DNA of 64,000 nt from Elmis aenea (taxonomy: Eukaryota; Arthropoda; Insecta; Coleoptera; Elmidae): contig OX393577.1 in assembly GCA_947652605.1 (NCBI GenBank), positions 68,224,108 to 68,288,107 of the forward strand, read 5' to 3'. Below the pieces are notes generated by a model. It ran no database searches and was not told the origin of the DNA. It saw only the letters and a program-made list of their open reading frames with translations. The position numbers and the translations under genes are program-made. Of the stretch, positions 13,052 through 25,384 are shown in pieces (within the stretch, counting starts at the first letter, position 1; every line of letters starts with the position of its first letter).

Positions 13052-13550
13052 TAGGGGTAACTGCTATGTTGGCTCCCTTAAGCAAAATTTCATATTGCAA
13101 GTGAGATAATTAATTAATTTTTCGATATTAAAATATAAAAATTGAAATGTACTGTAGACCAATAAACTTATTTTCATATTTAATGGTCGAATTTGATATA
13201 GCATAAGTTTTTAATGGTAAAAATAAATTATTTTTAAAAGACTACGCAGTTTGTAGTTATTGGCATGTCTTTCGTAGTTATTGGCCCTGCATGTGCCAAT
13301 TATTGGCATTCAAAATAGTTGTTAATTCTTTTGTAAGTTTCTAATAAAATAATAATATTTATTGTTTTCTTGTAACTGTGCATTTAAGATACTAGATAAA
13401 ATAATTCCTGATACATAAATTAAACATAAATGAATAAACTTTTGCAAACCAATAAACAAAATCCCCTAAATTTATTTAGAAATCTTATTGTATGCGATTA
13501 AATTCAGACTATGCCAATAACTACGCCAGTAACTGTAGCAGTTACCCTAC
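13052..13550. mobile_element. TIR element, ~500 bp
   Basis: Left end TAGGGGTAACTGCTATGTTGG and right end (reverse strand) GTAGGGTAACTGCTACAGTT share a TIR of about 15 bp. Subterminal words around ATTGGC recur in both orientations (TAGTTATTGGC near 13,275 and GCCAATAACTA near 13,512). No transposase frame. Confidence 0.65.
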
Positions 13551-14743
13551 ATTTATGTTTTTACAAGATATTTTAAATTATACGGTGCCATACTAAATAT
13601 TTTATTGCTAAGCGCATTGCTACAAAGATTTATATAAAACTTTACCAAAACTTATGAATTAAATCGGTGATTCCTCTAGAAGAAGCAGCCGACGCAAATT
13701 CTTATTTACATAAAAATCTGCGACAATATATTTCGAAAGTTGTACGTCAATCAAAAAGAAACAGTTAAATACAGACAAATGGTCTTGAGAAGCGGCAAAA
13801 TGACTATTTTGCCTCATTCGACCAAAGAAATATGACGCCTCATTTGCATAAACCATTTGTTTTCCTTGCAAAGTTCAAATGCAGTGAGAATAGCAAACGC
13901 GGTCGTAATGCCAAGCAAGAAATGAGATTTAGCTTGAACAGTGATTTAGAAACGAACCCTTTTTTTAAGGGACAGCGAATGTGTGCGATTGTTGTCCAAC
14001 AATAATCACACATACATGAGCCCGGTTAATTTTTTTCATATTACTTATCTCTTAACGTCTAATTTGCAGTTTAATTTATATTTCTCAGATTTATGCTTTA
14101 AAGACTGCGGTAAATTTTATTTTCAGTGCAAGTGACTGCATTTCAATAATGAGACTTACTTGTCCCTGCTTTCCAAGAATCTTTGCATACAAAATAATTT
14201 CTTGTTTTAAAAAGTTAAGAGTAATCTAGCTTTGCAACGTAATTACGCAGAACACTAATTTGTTTTTAATTTTCTGTGCTTTAAGCACTGCTAATAGCGC
14301 TTAAAATAAGAGTAATGCAAAATTTTATGTAATTACCATAACAGGAAAATGTTCTTGTTTGTTAAGGAAAGTTTGAAATTATTGTATGTTTTTTTTTTAA
14401 ATCAAATTGCCTCTTGTCCACTGTTAAGTCGTGTGCAATAACATTTATAGTATTGTTTGATATTGAGACTCTAAGAAGACAATAACTTTTGAGTGTTCGC
14501 AAGCAGTAATTGAAAATTCATTTAATTCTAATGCTACCTAGAAAACTGAAAGGTTTGTGCGAACAATTTTTAGTAAAATATAAACGAGCCCTATAAGAAG
14601 GTACTTGCCTGTTGAATATTCTTGTGAGATTTATGTAAAGGGTGTCCTAACAAGAGCGGACAATTTAAATTGTAAACAGAACACGGTTTTTTTTTGAGAA
14701 AATGCCGAATTTTTGATTTAATCGTAAAGTAGACATGAGGGAA
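13551..14743. other. Gene-free stretch
   Basis: AT-rich. At 14,640 a GGGTGTCCTAACAAGAGCGG motif resembles a transposon terminus and may be the end of the mariner-like relic that begins just downstream. Confidence 0.35.
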
Positions 14744-14990
14744 TTATGTATGGAACAACACATCTGATAAATGCCCTGCTCGGCTTTGCTGGCACATTTT
14801 CGTTCTTTTGACGAAATTTTTACTCACGGTTTGGCATAACTGTAGCTGGATTTCAGTGATACAGCGTCCAATCACATCCTTAAGGGCTTGGGTGGTCGTT
14901 GGCTTGTTGACATAAACTTTGACTTCAAAACACTTCAGAGAAAGAAGTCCAAAATCGTTAAATCGCACGATTTAGGCCAGGGCTGTCCAA
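14744..14990 (-). pseudogene. Tc1/mariner-type transposase C-terminal fragment
   Basis: The minus strand encodes a 74-codon frame with LLSLKCFEVKVYVNKPTTTQ, then FVKRTKMCQQSRAGHLSDVL and a final FH. This matches the ends of mariner-like transposases: the DLxPxDF...WGxxK block (here decayed), VYVNKPxTxxxLK, and CxxxxGxHLxDIxFH. Everything upstream of the last catalytic Asp region is missing. Its N-terminal side runs into the tandem repeats that follow. Confidence 0.75.
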
Positions 14991-15305
14991 CCTCTATTTG
15001 AGTTCGGACCTTTTTTTCTTAATCACCTTCTTAAGGGCTTCGGTGGTCGTTGGCTTGTTGACATAAATTTTTGACTTCAAAAAACTTCAGAGAAAGAAGT
15101 CCAAAGTCGTTAAATCGCACGATTTAGGCCAGGGCTGTCCAACCTCTATTTGAGTTCGGACCTTTTTTTTTTTAATCACCTTCTTAAGGGCTTCGGTGGT
15201 CGTTGGCTTGTTGACATAAATTTTTGACTTTAAAAAACTTCATAGAAAGAAGTTCAAAGTCGTTAAATCGCACGATCTAGGCCAGGGCTGTTCAACATCT
15301 ATTTG
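14871..15305 (+). repeat. Three tandem copies of a ~152-bp unit including transposase code
   Basis: Units begin at 14,871, 15,022 and 15,175 (ATCACxTxCTTAAGGGCTT). Each contains the complement of the VYVNKP-coding part of the transposase plus CAGGGCTGTCCAACCT, which looks like a hAT-type terminus. So a fragment spanning a mariner relic and a possible hAT end was triplicated in place. Only the first unit is joined to the rest of the transposase frame. Confidence 0.85.
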
Positions 15306-18300
15306 AATCTTCAAATTGTCTTGCAGATTGAGATGGGTTGCCACCCTCATTCGTTTTTGATCAATATTTGGGGCATTTGGGTATCGATTTTGCTAAAAAT
15401 TCATCATGAACGAAATATACGCATTTAAACAAGATTTTCAGAAGAATTACATTTCCATAGAAAAATATCACTAGCATCAAATATTTTTTAATACCAACGC
15501 CTATAAAATTTATGTATCCAGAACCTTTTATTTCTACACGTATAAAATTCTTTGCAACGTTTTACTTTATGGCCCAATAAAAAAAAGTCAATCGGCATAT
15601 TCGATATGTCGAATGCTCCATAAAAGGACCATGCATTAATGCAAAAATTCCTACAAAACTATTACCACAGTCAATATCCCGTTAAGAGCGTATTAAAACT
15701 CAAATTTATTTATACATTCAGCACATAAAACCTATTATAAGTCCTGTGAAACAGTAAAAAAAGGGTAGAGGCGACGATGTAAAAAGTCTATAAATGATAC
15801 AGAATTTTACAAGTAGCTAGGGGAAGTGACTTTGAAAGCTGACCAAAGGGAGAACCTGAAATATATAAATCACGACAGACATCATAGGCCAACATTTGAT
15901 GAATTGTAGTACATATACAGTGATGTAGGTAATTACATATTTCATTCCCCATTAAAATCAAAAGGAACATTAAGTCATATTAAGTTTTATAATTGATATT
16001 AATTATTATTATTAATAATTAGAATAACCGCCCGAAAAACTATAATCTTGGGAAATACAGAGGTCGCTCATAATAAAACATATCTGGGTGTACAAATTAA
16101 CTTAAAATTTGTCACCCTTTGATGCACGCATCCTTTGCGAATAGACCTGTGCAAATTTTTCGAAACCATCTTAAAAAAGAAGTTAATTATAGCATAGCTA
16201 ACATTCGTGGTTTTGAAGTTACTTGCATTTATTTAAAACTTCACCCGGCACCTCCACCACATTTGCTTTATGTAGGGAGACATTTTAATAACATTTGATA
16301 TTTATGTGAGAATATTTTATATTCTTTTTTTTTAATAACCTACTTTAAAGTTATGTTTTTAAAGTAAGCACCCGAATATAAACAATTGACTTTGCTCTAA
16401 ACCGCCCTTCTAACAACAATAATCATTAAAAGGTGTTCCAACCAGAGCAATGTCACATTCAATCGCTCATTTATCAATCTATGTGATAACTGCCACAAAT
16501 TATAACTACAGAAGCATTGCAGCTTAAATAAGTTATATCTTCAAGAACCTAAAACAATAAGTTTTACCTACTTATAAAAATTTATAAAATATTTTTGTTA
16601 TAATACTAAACAGTGTATTGTGTAGTCTTATTATTCTCACAGCAATGTTCTTACATGAGTATCAAAAATTATTGCTCTTTCTTGTTTGTAATTAAATTGT
16701 CGAGACACAAAACAACCAAGAACTGCCAACTATAGTGGGATAGGGAGTTCAAACGGCTTTGCAAATATCTAAAGAATGTTCGCCGAGCTAGTGATATAAT
16801 AAAATGGTTAGCATTGAATCGTTGATGAGTTCATAGCTTCTCTTATTTCGCCCTTAAAGCTCAACGCAGCGTAGAAGTATAATTGGACTTCATTTAAAAT
16901 GCCTTTAAGTTCATATAAAATGCTATACTTGCCTCCATTTATTTATCCTTTTTCCTAAACATAATACAATGTTTTATAGATTATGCATATTGTTGCAATG
17001 TATGCCACAAAACGAAATGGCGTTTTTGTAAATTACTGTGTAGGTTATTGCAAAATGAAAAAATGTTTGATACAATAATCAATTTAAAATCTGCAATCTC
17101 CAAATGATGAACAAAAATGTATTGAGATTTTTACAGAGTAACAATATATTTTTTCTACTAAAATAAATATTGAAAGTTAAATGCCAGAATTATTTAGGTG
17201 TTTATTCATTAACATGAACAAGTTTACTTAAATATTGCTCGCTTCTTTTTATAAATGATGATTTAGAGATATGCTAGACCAGTTTCAAAACTCGCGTCTC
17301 TTTAGTAACAATTCGCAATAAATAAGATTGTTACTGATTTATTCATTTTACTGCAAGTTTACATGGTCATAACCAGATTTTCTAATATTGGCAACAAAAC
17401 GTTTTATTGTTTGAACATAAACAACTGTTATTAACTTTAAACTACAGTAAATTATTTTAGTTTGTCGGAACAAGAACACTCATTGCCAATTTCTCTATTA
17501 TCTTAATTTTCTTCCAATAATTCCGTAGACAATTCAGTCTGTAATGTGCATTTTGTGACGCCCAAATAATAGATCCGAGTACAATAATATGCACGTAATT
17601 TTAAGCCCAACTGCTAGCATATTATACCCACCTGCTATATTCATGATGTTTCTCATTAGGTAAAATCACAATTTACTGCTATTATGACATTGGCTATGAA
17701 ATTACCGAATACTGTTTGCGTTTATGATACAAGTTCAATATTACGCCTGCAAACATATACAAATATCGTTAGGTGATATTAAGCTGTGCTTACTGAAACA
17801 CCAGTGGCCACACATACAATAGTTATTTACGTAACAAGGTTCTCGTATTTTCATCCCTTCACCAGTTGCAATCTTATTTTTTTTTACTATTTGCCCAAGT
17901 AACTAAGATTGCAAGTGATAAGGATACAAAAGTGTTAAAATTGGCAATGATATGATGCATAGCAAAGCAGTTACATGCAACTGCCATGCTTATTGGGCCA
18001 CATAGGCCCGAAAACACAATAGGATGGTTAAGAGAATAATCAAATAACTTGCAAGGACTTTGCGTACTCATTCATACACAACTTTATGACCACATAACCC
18101 TGAAAACAAAAACGAACCTTTATCCCCGATCTAGGTTTTCGTATGATCAGGGGTTGAAAAAACAACTTTACACCCAGTCGTGGGGTAATCCCGGTTTCAC
18201 GGTTAAGCTGACAAATCAAACTGAGACGTCTTTCGAGTTTAGCGAGTCGTAAAATCCGGCAGCTCTCGCCCTGCTTTTTCAAATAGATCGCCCTAGTTTC

Positions 18301-18873
18301 CCGCTTCATAGTTTCAATCAACGGAGATTTTATTGAGCTATTTGAACTGCTGCACTTTTCGTTGGAATGCAGCGCTACAATCAGATAATTTAAAAGGACA
18401 GTGTTAGGGACTATAGCTGTTGCTTAAAACATGTAAAAGGAACTAAAAATTGTTAGAAAAACGTGAAAATCTCCATTGGCAAACAGAACAAACAAGTTTG
18501 TATTGTTTTATTTATCCTTTTTTCCTATTCAGGGAAACCAGTTGGCATATTATTCTCCTAACACTTCTTTTGATATAAGTACTGTTAAATAAAAATTTAC
18601 ATATCTTCTTGAAAAAAATTATAAACGTTTCGAGTTTCTCGTCTTCTCATTCCAATGTCATTAGTTAATTTTTTTTGGTCATGGAACTAATGTACATTTT
18701 CTTGAAGAGATGATTTTTTTTACGAAAGCCTGCAACAATTAGTTAATTTTTAATTACTTCAGTGTTTTATTTTTAATTACAGTATTTTGCAAGTTTATGT
18801 ATAGTTTAAATTCATGCTTTTACAAATAGTCATTAGTAAATAAAAATTACATAGTTAAGATACTTATTTTTAG
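15306..18873. other. Gene-free stretch
   Basis: 3.5 kb of AT-rich DNA. A more balanced patch lies at 18,070-18,330 (CCGATCTAGG, GGGTAATCCCGG) and keeps two overlapping open frames, neither resembling a protein. No RNA gene or repeat is recognised. Confidence 0.3.
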
Positions 18874-19241
18874 TGTGCCATCAAAAATCGAGGAACCAAA
18901 CATCTGACAAGGACGAGGAAGGGAATATAATGAAGAACATTCTTGGAGTAAGAAAGACGAAAAACCATTTTAAGTTGTGAGTTAGTTTTTGTGTTGTGAT
19001 ATTTTATTTAAAAAACTTATTTCAAGTTAGACAATCATGCATATAGTATTATAACAAATTTTTTGAAACAAAATTCACTAATTAAGTAATGTTACTCTAA
19101 AAAATTATTGCCATTAGGTACTTTTTGAATATATTTAAACTATTTGTAATGCATTAGTTCTTCCTTACAGATTAGCAACTGGAACTCGACAACACTCCGC
19201 TTGTTGTATGACACCAAATCCTGAAAATGCTCTTAATAATG
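18874..19241 (+). other. Two phase-compatible exon-like blocks
   Basis: Block 1 (18,874-18,976) follows TTATTTTTAG and ends at TT|GTGAGT. Block 2 (19,171-19,241) follows TTCCTTACAG and ends at G|GTAACT. Joined, they keep one open frame across the splice: SDKDEEGNIMKNILGVRKTK in block 1, then ATGTRQHSACCMTPNPEN in block 2. No family is recognised. They lie just outside the left palindrome arm and on the same strand as the exon-like blocks inside it. Confidence 0.3.
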
Positions 19242-19883
19242 GTAACTAAAACGCCAGTTCAGTTTGGATTAAAGTTAACCCTCTGGTACATCACAGAAGC
19301 ATAATAGGTAAAACTTTATTTTTACACGTTTCCCAAGGGTGTAATGTTTTTTTATATTTGTTACAAAAAAATTGCTATTTGGATACTTTAATTATAAAAT
19401 GTGATTTGCAGCAAATGATTTTCTATTCATTTTGTCACGTATGTTAGAAATATAAAACTTGATTAATCATCAAAAACACAAGAGCAGGCTCTAAGGTTCA
19501 AAGCTAGTTATAAAACTACATGAAATACAAAAATTCTAAAGAAAGAGTAATCTTTCATATAAAATTAATGTTTTCAAATTCACAGCATTCACAGTTTATT
19601 AATAAAGTATCTTTAAAGAATTTTCCTTCTACAAATCACAATACGAATTAAAATATAACATCTTCATTATGATTAGTCTGCAAAAAATCGTTTTAATAGG
19701 TAATATGTTAGGTTAATACTTTTTTAATTTCAATGTACAATTATTAGTTATAAACCAAACTGTTAGCTTACTTCTCTTTAATTTCTTGACCAAGTAAAGA
19801 ACTAATTGCCATACCAAACAAATTTTGTTATCAATATATTTAGTATCTTTTCCAATAACGACTATTAAACAATTTGTGTTAAA
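19242..19883. other. Left flank of the giant palindrome
   Basis: AT-rich, no gene. The sequence outside 19,884 shows no similarity to that outside 32,099, which is how the arm ends were set. Confidence 0.4.
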
Positions 19884-20743
19884 TCTGTATTCTTTATGAT
19901 CAATTCGAAAAACGCAGTAATGAATGTCTAAAATCAACATTTAAAAAATTTTGACTACCGTGAAAATAATCGAAAAATTTTTAAAAATGAAATTGGTTTT
20001 AAAACTTCTTAAACACATTAATTATATAAGTGGTTAAGTTCTAGTTAATTTTCAGACATGTGACCGCATTCGCGACTGTATTTTTTAAATTCTTATTAAG
20101 AATTTTAAAAAAAGATTACGCACCCGGTAGCTTCAAATTAAACACTTTCTTAAGTTACCGGGATAAATTAGGGGATACAATAGACACACGAGTCGGTCGG
20201 TCAAATGTACTCATAGCGTTATGAACTACTTTTGGTTCACTTTAGCTACTGGTGGGTATCCATGTTGTTAGTTTAAAGTGCACTAGTGTAATTTTGTTGG
20301 TTTAATCAAGTTTCACGGAAGTAAATGTATGCATTTTGAGAAATGTCGATAAAATAACGTGCATTCAGTACAATCTTGAGGTAATTGTCTAGTATAATAT
20401 GTATTATCAAGTAAGGTTGCTGAATATTACTGGCTGTACAACGATTTGTGGCTAAATGACTGTTCTGTGCACTGCAAAATGCAAAATTAAACATTGCAAC
20501 ACTTTGTCAATTACTAATAACTTTCCTGCATTATATTTTTAAGTGTGTATGATTATATGTTGTATTATTTGCTGTAAAATGATGATATGAAATTAACAAC
20601 TCGCAGGCCACTAGTTGGACTAAGTTATCGTAAACTCAGAAGCTTTAGGAGTTTAGGACTGTAGAAAGTAATTACAATTACTTGTATATTATATCATTGT
20701 TAAAGTAAAAGTTTGGATTATTGATGAATTTAACATTTTTCAG

Positions 20744-23125
20744 GTTCATTAGGGTGGCATATTTGGTTGTGAATCGAGTTGTAAATGTGAGGGAACAAGT
20801 TCAGCTTTATGATACTTGAGGTAGGGAACCTTTGTTTATATAATATGTTGTACATTAGCATACAATATCTTCATCGACAGTTAGATAGTTATCATTCATT
20901 AGTGTTGACAGCTTTTTCTTGCATGATCAGTTATGTCCTTTAAAACTGAAATTCAAATGTTGTTTGTAGGTGCACCTTTCTGACGTTGCCAGTATCATCG
21001 ACCAAGTTTTCGTGTTGCAATAATGAGTGATAAACAAAATCAGTCAGCAAAAATTTACCATCCTGCCAGTGATAATGATTGAAAGTAAGTGATAGTTTTG
21101 TAATTGATATATTTGTAAATGGAATCCAGTTTTGATATGCACACTTTTGGCTAAATAGCATGTTTAGTTGTTTTTATTTGTGTAAATGTAAATATTGGAT
21201 TATTACAAAATTATTAATTACCATTAATTTAAATAGTGGTACGAGTGTTTGCTATTTGAATTAAATTGTGGTTATTCAAAACCACTTTTTATAAGTTGCG
21301 TAATATTTATATTCCAAACATTTTAATAAGTAAATAAATTGCATGTTTTATATTTTGTTGAAGTGTACCTAATGCCACAATACATTTTTACAGAGATCAG
21401 CCGTTCAATGACGATAATATACAAGCATACCACGGAGTTCCAGACTGATGCCACAAGTCGAAATTGTCCGCAAGTTAAAGCACCCTTTTTTTTTCATCAT
21501 CGATGCGTGTACTTCACTGCAATCATCGTGTGCGAATCATCTTTGTGAATAGTAAGTCTTTTTACAAGTTCTAAAGTAGACGTATAGCTGATTGCATTTT
21601 TACTCGATTACAAACTGTAGACTATTTATTTAAATCGTCCTTTTTAGGTGATAGTAGGATAAAACAAATGTTTATTTAAGGAATTTTTATTTTGGGTCAT
21701 TCAGTGTTTCTCAGTTAGTTTTGCCTTGTTATATTTTACAATAGTAACGTAGAATGAGTGGAAGAGTCCAAGAATGTTATGATATAATCTATTTCTTCGT
21801 CTTCTTTTGCATTTTCAGGCGTCGGAGGGTGGTTTCGTGTTCTGAGTCCATTTCCACCATGCCCTTCTATCTTTTGCTAGTGTTTCCATTTCTTCTACTG
21901 TTTTTCCTTTTTCTAACCCTATTTCCCTTATTTGATGTATCCATTTTCTTCTTGGTCTCCCTCTTTGTTTTGTGGCTGGTTTTCCAATTTCCATTATTTT
22001 TCTCGTGATCCTGTCAGGTTTCATTCTTACAGTATGGCCATACCAGTTCAGTTTTTTTTTTCTTTTCTATCATTGGTTCTTGTTCTGCTATTTCTCTAAT
22101 GTTTTCGTTTCTTATTTTGTCCCATTTAGTTTTCTCGGCAATTTTCCTACAGTGTTTATTTCGATGGTGGTAATTTTAACCTCGTCTTTTTTCCTTAGTG
22201 TCCAGTTTTCAAATGCGTAGGTTATTGTTGGTAATGTTGCCATATTAGGTATTTTTATTTTCACCTTTATGTCGGTCTTTGTGTCCTAGTATTGTTTTGT
22301 TTAACGAGTAATATATTTTTGTTGATTTTTTCACTCTATTTGTTAATTCGGCATCTATTTTGCCATCCTCTGTTATTATGCTTCCCAAATATTTGTATGT
22401 TGTTGTTCTGATTGTCTTTTTGTTTTTCGTTTCCATCCTATTTCCATTTTCATGTCCTCGATTTCTTCGGTCCATACGTTCACTAACTTTTGCATTTTGT
22501 TTTTAGTATTTGCTATTAGTACCACGTCATCTGTATGTAATAGGCTATTCAATTTAATTAGTTCTAGATTTCTGTATCCAATTCCAGTGTTCAGTGTTTA
22601 TGTTTTTCTTTAATTCGTTTACCTATCTTATCCATAAAAATAATAAATTATAATGGGTTTAGGTCGTCTCCTTTGTTTAATTCCTTTATTCATTCTGAAT
22701 TCGTTTGATCTTTGTCCTGCAATTTGTACTGTACCTCTAACTCTCTGATATGTGCTTCTAATTGCGTTTATTAAAATGTTAATGTGGGTATAGACATGCA
22801 ACAAAACATCGTATCGTAACACGTTGTGACCATTATTTTATGCTGAGTTTTTTAGTTTGATTTTTTTTCCAGTTCCAGATTACGATCGGCCAATTGCCCT
22901 AAGAGAACCAACATTGAAGACGTCAAAGATGAAAACAAACAAAGTGTCTGCTAAGGAATCTTCGACACCGTTTCAACCTGGAAATCAAGTCAGCCCACAG
23001 GACCTCGGCCATAGAAGCCCACAACATAGACGATCCATTTTCTTGTTTGTAGTCAATTCTTTTAAGACAGGGTTTGTTATAAATTATGTCGTATTAAGTA
23101 CAAAACTTCCTCATTCTCCTATTTA
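20744..23125 (+). other. Splice-flanked exon-like blocks in the left arm
   Basis: Four blocks: 20,744-20,820 (TTTTTCAG| ... GAG|GTAGGG), 20,970-21,084 (GTTTGTAG| ... AAA|GTAAGT), 21,394-21,551 (TTTTACAG| ... TAG|TAAGTC, donor shifted one base as GTAAGT), and a last one from 22,873 (pyrimidine tract, CAG|TTCCAG). Every acceptor and donor is kept in the other arm. Joined frames do not stay open: block 2 has a 19-codon ORF (MSDKQNQS...), block 3 a 46-codon frame, block 4 an open frame (LREPTLKTS ... SPQHRRSIF) to 23,125. A spliced noncoding or decayed gene fits best. No family recognised. Confidence 0.45.
21815..22830 (-). pseudogene. RT fragment in the left arm
   Basis: Non-LTR reverse transcriptase remnant in several frames. 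From 22,822 down: ILINAIRSTYQRVRGTVQ and FRMNKGIKQ (RT block with GxxQG). A TDD active-site motif (about 22,520-22,540 region) appears as HTDDVVLIANTKN. YLGSIITEDGKIDAEL lies at 22,390-22,340. Then the tail with RITRKIMEIGKPATKQRGRP at about 22,010-21,950. Stops and frameshifts break it. The Phe/Leu-rich plus-strand frames at 21,754-22,220 are its complement. Oriented opposite to the exon-like blocks of this arm. Confidence 0.85.
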
Positions 23126-24851
23126 ATATTAAGTTACAATTTGAATTGTATTTTATCGATTGCAAGATACACTTGATTTTCACTTTTCATGCTTTGAATT
23201 TAAAATTGAAGGTGGCTTAGATTAGATGAAATACAATATTAGTCTAGCAAAAGTTATATTACACTTAGAAATTAATAGACTTATTAACTTGATTGTAAAT
23301 TGTAGCTGTTATATGTAAGAATTTGTTGTCCTTCAGACATTTTAGATTTGTGTACATTTTACTTTAATTAAACATTGTAAACCGGGCATGAGTTATTAGA
23401 GATATGATAACAGGCTCCAAAGTATATTCAGAGCGTATTTTTAACACAGATGAGTTATAAAACTTGGACAGTAACAAATTCAACAGCAAATCTAAACTTG
23501 TCATCAGTTTGATATTCCTGATATAAATTTTAAGCAACATTTCGTTTTTATGTAATGAAAATATGTCTCATCTTTAGAAGCAGTAGTGGAATTAAAAACA
23601 ATTAACAATCGGTTTACACTTGTCCCTCCCTAGGCAAAATTAGAAATTTAACATACGCTTTTAATATACTTACAAATTACAATTAATGATTATATTTTCT
23701 AATTGTTCTTTGATTTTCGTAATATTATTTTAACCGTTTGGCCAATTTCAAAATTTTTGGCAACCAATGGGTACTAGCTGCATCCTACTATTGTCTATAC
23801 GACTATTGTTTTAAAAGTAGGAAATTTATGTATGCTTTTGAATAAATTTGTACTGAATGTCCAGGTATTAGGTGTTAATAATATTTTTTAACACTTACAA
23901 CAGTGTTTATAGAGATGTATTAAAAATGATAACATTACTATTTAAATATTGCTGCTAATGTTTTACATAAATCAGTGTAAACTTTTGTTTAAGAGCATTA
24001 ATAATTTTATTGTGTTTTAAATGTTATCACTGATCAATATAAAAGTTCTTCAGACAATATTATAAATGTAATTGTTAAAGTTTTTATCAAACTGAAAGTG
24101 TTGGTTAAGTGTTAATTATTAAAACAGTTAATAATGAATTTTGTGTATAATATTTAATCATGTCATAATTATGAACAAGTTTTCAGTTGTAATGTTGCTT
24201 AAAAATTGTTATTTCATTACCTATGTTAACGCTTATTAATATTATAATGTAATTGTTGTATTAAAAATGGAATATTCATGTTTGTGATTAAATTTGCATT
24301 GAATGGCTAGTTATGAGTGTTGACAATTTTTAAAAACTCCAACAGTGCTTTGAGGTATGTTAAAAATGATAGCTTGTGTTTGAATCATTCTTACAAGTAA
24401 TAAATGTTATCCCTGACCAGTGTAAAAGGTGTCCAGACAATATTTTAATAATTGTAGTAATGGAAATATTAAAGTGATTACTAAAACACTCGAAAATAAA
24501 GTTTGAGTGTAATATTTAATTGTATCATAATTATAAGCAAGTTTTCATATGTAATGTCGTTCAAAAGTTGTAAGTTAATTACGTGTATAATAACATTTAA
24601 TGGGATATTAAAAACATTGCCAAATAATGTGTTTTTATTTTAACGTACACAAACACCTAAAGAAATAGGCAACCCTCATTTCGTATATGCTATGCACAGT
24701 TGCATATCCAAAAATTAAAAAGATTACAGGAAACTGCATTACCACCATAGATTTGTATTAGGCTGTAACCTCCTTCACTTTCTGTGATCCTGATACTCCT
24801 GGTACAAAATCGCCGTCTAAAACTTGACAAATGATTCAAAATCAAACTTAA

Positions 24852-25384
24852 GGATCAGAATCGCATAAATGGTGACGTCACTAGTGTTTACAACATTTTT
24901 ATTATAGCCCCAGCAATGGTTTCGAGTCAATAAATTTGAATTTGGAGTATCAGGATCACAGAAGTTAAAGGAGGTACAAGGTAATCGGACTTAAGGACCA
25001 GAATCGCATAAATTGATGTGACGTCACTAGTGTTTACAAAATTTTATTTTATATAGCCCCAGCAATGGTTTCGTGTTAATAAATTTGAATTTGGAGTATC
25101 AGGATCACAGAAGTTAAAGGAGGTACAAGGTAATCGAACTTAAGGACCAGAATCGCATACATTGATGTGACGTCACTAGTGTTTACAAAATCTTTATTTT
25201 ATATAGCCCCAGCAAAGGTTTTATTTCAATAAATTTGAATTTAGAGTATCAGGATCACAGAAGTTAAAGGAGGCTCAAGGTAATCGGACTTAAGGACCAG
25301 AATCGCATAAATTGATGTGACGTCACTAGTGTTTACAAAATCTATTATTTATAGCCCCAGCAATGGTTTCATTTCAATAAATAA
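24852..25384 (+). repeat. CRE-bearing ~148-bp tandem repeats at the palindrome centre
   Basis: Units start (ACTTAAGGA) at about 24,846, 24,989, 25,138 and 25,288, the last cut short near 25,380. Each contains the perfect palindrome TGACGTCA (CREB/ATF consensus) at 24,873, 25,019, 25,168 and 25,318. Each also contains GGAGTATCAGGATCACAG, an inverted match to CTGTGATCCTGATACTCC at the inner end of the left arm. They are absent on the right-arm side. Confidence 0.9.

Larger units (their letters stand above)
19884..24851 (+). repeat. Left arm of a ~12-kb imperfect palindrome
   Basis: Reading this arm on the minus strand gives the plus strand of 26,538-32,099, end to end. Outer boundary: ATCTGTATTCTTTATGATC here versus its complement ending at 32,099. 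Inner boundary: GATTCAAAATC at about 24,840. Identity by eye is roughly 85-95% with many small indels. Contents from outside in: four exon-like blocks with splice sites (20,744-22,873 on), an inverted RT fragment, and two tandem units of about 447 bp (about 23,820-24,266 and 24,267-24,660). No target duplication seen at the outer ends. Confidence 0.93.

Noticed and set aside
21754..22220. Phe/Leu-rich plus-strand frames that look like membrane proteins
   Set aside because: They are the complement of the RT fragment on the minus strand. The same illusion occurs at 28,826-29,722 (minus) and 5,879-6,112 (plus).
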